Shown here in pieces: positions 62,921 through 64,000 of a DNA stretch of 64,000 bases. The translations under genes and the position numbers were made by a program. The stretch's first letter is position 1; every line of letters starts with the position of its first letter. This DNA comes from Actinomycetes bacterium (lineage in GTDB: Bacteria > Actinomycetota > JAICYB01), in contig JAICYB010000012.1 of assembly GCA_025934435.1 (NCBI GenBank), forward strand, positions 1-64,000. The letters are read 5' to 3'. Under the pieces are notes generated by a model. It had not been told where the DNA came from, did no database searches, and saw nothing but the letters and a program-made list of their open reading frames with translations.

Positions 62921-64000
62921 ATGACCCCCAGGCGTCGCCTGCTCGTGCTCGCCACATCGATCGCTCTTGTCGCGTCGGGCCTCGCCGGGCCGCTGACCTC
63001 GGCATTCGCCTCGGGGACGGTGCACAGCTACATCGTGACGCTCCGTCCGACGACGCTCGCCGGCCCTTCGGCTCGCGCGATCGCCTCGGAGTACGGGGGC
63101 CGTTCCGGACTCGTCTTCGACACCGCGCTCGACGGATTCGCCTTCCGGGGCCCGTCGAGCGAGGCCGCTCGCCTCGCGGCTGACCCGCGCGTCGAGGCCG
63201 TCGAGCACGACCGAGTCGTTCACGTGGTGGACGATGCTCCAGCGCAGGCGACGCAGCTCACCGTCGACGACGCCCACATGGCCCGCGACACGACCGGCTT
63301 CACCGGCGACGGCACGGCGCAACGTGCGCGGATCGCGATCCTCGACACGGGCGTCATGCGGAGCCACCCCTACTTCCAGGAGGACGGCGGCAACATCCTC
63401 GGACGCGGCTTCGGCGGCTGCGTCGGGCAGAAAGGTGCCCGTGACCGCAACGGACACGGCACGGCCACGACGAGCAACGCCGTCGGGAAAGCCGGTGTGG
63501 CGCGGGACGCAGCCGTCCTCGCCGTGAAGGTCTTCCCGGGAGCAAGCGACGCGACGACGTGGTCGCGCGTGATCTGCGGTCTGAACTATGTGCTCAAGTA
63601 CAACAGGAACCACCCTACGCTCAGCGAGAACATCGACATCGTGAACCTGTCGATAGCCGGACCGGGATCGAAGGCGCTGAAGGCCGCGATCGAGCGGGTC
63701 GTCCATTCCGGGGTCGTCGTCGTCGCCGCGGCGGGCAACAACTACGGCGGCCACGTGCAAGCTCCGGCGAAGTACGCCGGTGTCATCTCGGCCTCGGCGC
63801 TCTCGCACAACGGCAACTCCTACGCGCCGTTCAGCGCCCGCCATGCCGATGTCGCTGCGCCGGGGGTCCATATCTTCTCGGCGGCGCTCGGCGGAGGCGC
63901 CAACTCGAGCCGATCCGGGACGAGCCGCTCATCTCCGCAGGTCGCGGGCGTCGCCGCGATCATCCTCGGGATCAACGCGACGGCGGACGTCCGGCAGATG
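62921..64000 (+). CDS. Secreted subtilisin-like serine protease, cut by window end
   Basis: 360 codons to the edge. A signal peptide (RRRLLVLATSIALVASGLAG) and an inhibitor-type propeptide (~35-105, SYIVTLRPTTLAGPSARAIA, ending VEHDRVVHV) precede an S8 domain. Catalytic Asp is in IAILDTGVMRSHP, His in RNGHGTATTS, the oxyanion Asn in VAAAGNNYGG, and Ser in SGTSRSSPQVAG. The domain is nearly complete at the cut; any C-terminal extension is unseen. Confidence 0.93.
   Translation, partial: MTPRRRLLVLATSIALVASGLAGPLTSAFASGTVHSYIVTLRPTTLAGPSARAIASEYGGRSGLVFDTALDGFAFRGPSSEAARLAADPRVEAVEHDRVVHVVDDAPAQATQLTVDDAHMARDTTGFTGDGTAQRARIAILDTGVMRSHPYFQEDGGNILGRGFGGCVGQKGARDRNGHGTATTSNAVGKAGVARDAAVLAVKVFPGASDATTWSRVICGLNYVLKYNRNHPTLSENIDIVNLSIAGPGSKALKAAIERVVHSGVVVVAAAGNNYGGHVQAPAKYAGVISASALSHNGNSYAPFSARHADVAAPGVHIFSAALGGGANSSRSGTSRSSPQVAGVAAIILGINATADVRQM

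Noticed and set aside
61478..63871. Minus-strand 797-residue frame
   Set aside because: Arg/Asp/Gly-rich shadow of the membrane proteins and the subtilase, which have clear signal peptide, helices and catalytic motifs on the plus strand.

Overview
This is a high-GC window covering the chromosomal replication origin of an actinobacterium. Three kinds of evidence point to Actinomycetota: a mycothiol-type deacetylase (mshB), the PknB/FhaA/PstP/RodA/PbpA signalling and cell-wall cluster with crgA, and small actinobacterial families (DUF3566, a DLW-39-like peptide, DUF6049, DUF5318, an actinobacterial ino1). From memory, gene order on both sides of dnaA closely follows that flanking oriC in Mycobacterium tuberculosis: pcnA, mutT4, DUF6049, murJ, trxB, trxA, cwlM, parB, parA, rsmG, jag, yidC, yidD, rnpA, rpmH, dnaA, dnaN, recF, DUF721, gyrB, gyrA, DUF3566, tRNA-Ile, tRNA-Ala, and further out crgA, pknB to fhaA and tRNA-Leu. 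Several insertions and losses (pilT, larBC, pheA/serS, no pknA, no sigM) mark it as a lineage distant from mycobacteria. No genus can be named from the sequence alone.

Layout. 1-5.8 kb: a truncated secreted Pro-Ala-Ser-repeat protein with an apparent ATA start; a minus-strand run DUF4446-pheA-serS-tRNA-Ser-tRNA-Ser-tRNA-Arg; and larB-larC. 5.8-14.5 kb: tRNA-Leu, then the translationally coupled fhaA-fhaB-pstP-rodA-pbpA-pknB operon, then mshB and crgA. 14.5-23.3 kb: a CsoR-type copper sensor with its operator, an FmdB zinc ribbon, a CAP-domain protein, a secreted four-repeat protein of unknown family with its own promoter and terminator, a FliA-like sigma factor, a NUDIX/metallo-beta-lactamase fusion, a thiolase, a YihY membrane protein and an NlpC/P60 hydrolase. 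23.4-33.1 kb: tRNA-Ala, a 42-residue membrane peptide, tRNA-Ile, DUF3566, gyrA, gyrB, DUF721, recF, dnaN and dnaA, with DnaA-box-like clusters on both sides of dnaA (a bipartite oriC). 33.1-38.7 kb: rpmH-rnpA-yidD-yidC-jag, a small LAGLIDADG-type gene, rsmG with a parS-like site at its start, parA and parB.

38.7-50.2 kb: a Ddl-like ATP-grasp ligase, an aminotransferase, a cwlM-like amidase, thioredoxin and thioredoxin reductase around a SprT-like protease, then a coupled block DedA-side NUDIX, TauE, DUF6049, MurJ, DegV and a pseudokinase interrupted by an in-frame stop. 50.2-64 kb: DedA, a deacetylase of the histone-deacetylase fold, a secreted beta-helix protein, pilT, CCA-adding enzyme, an F420-type monooxygenase, a four-gene cell-surface cassette with two ZU5-like paralogues, ino1 with its PadR regulator and a perfect 23-bp operator, DUF5318, two unknown membrane proteins and a truncated subtilase.

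The genes cluster by function: replication and segregation (dnaA, dnaN, recF, gyrBA, parAB), envelope growth and its phospho-control (PknB, PstP, FhaA/B, RodA, PbpA, CrgA, CwlM, MurJ, pseudokinase), and thiol and inositol metabolism (mshB, trxAB, ino1). Genes point away from the dnaA region on both arms, as expected for an origin. No stretch longer than 300 bases lacks a gene. I saw no insertion sequence, prophage or CRISPR array.
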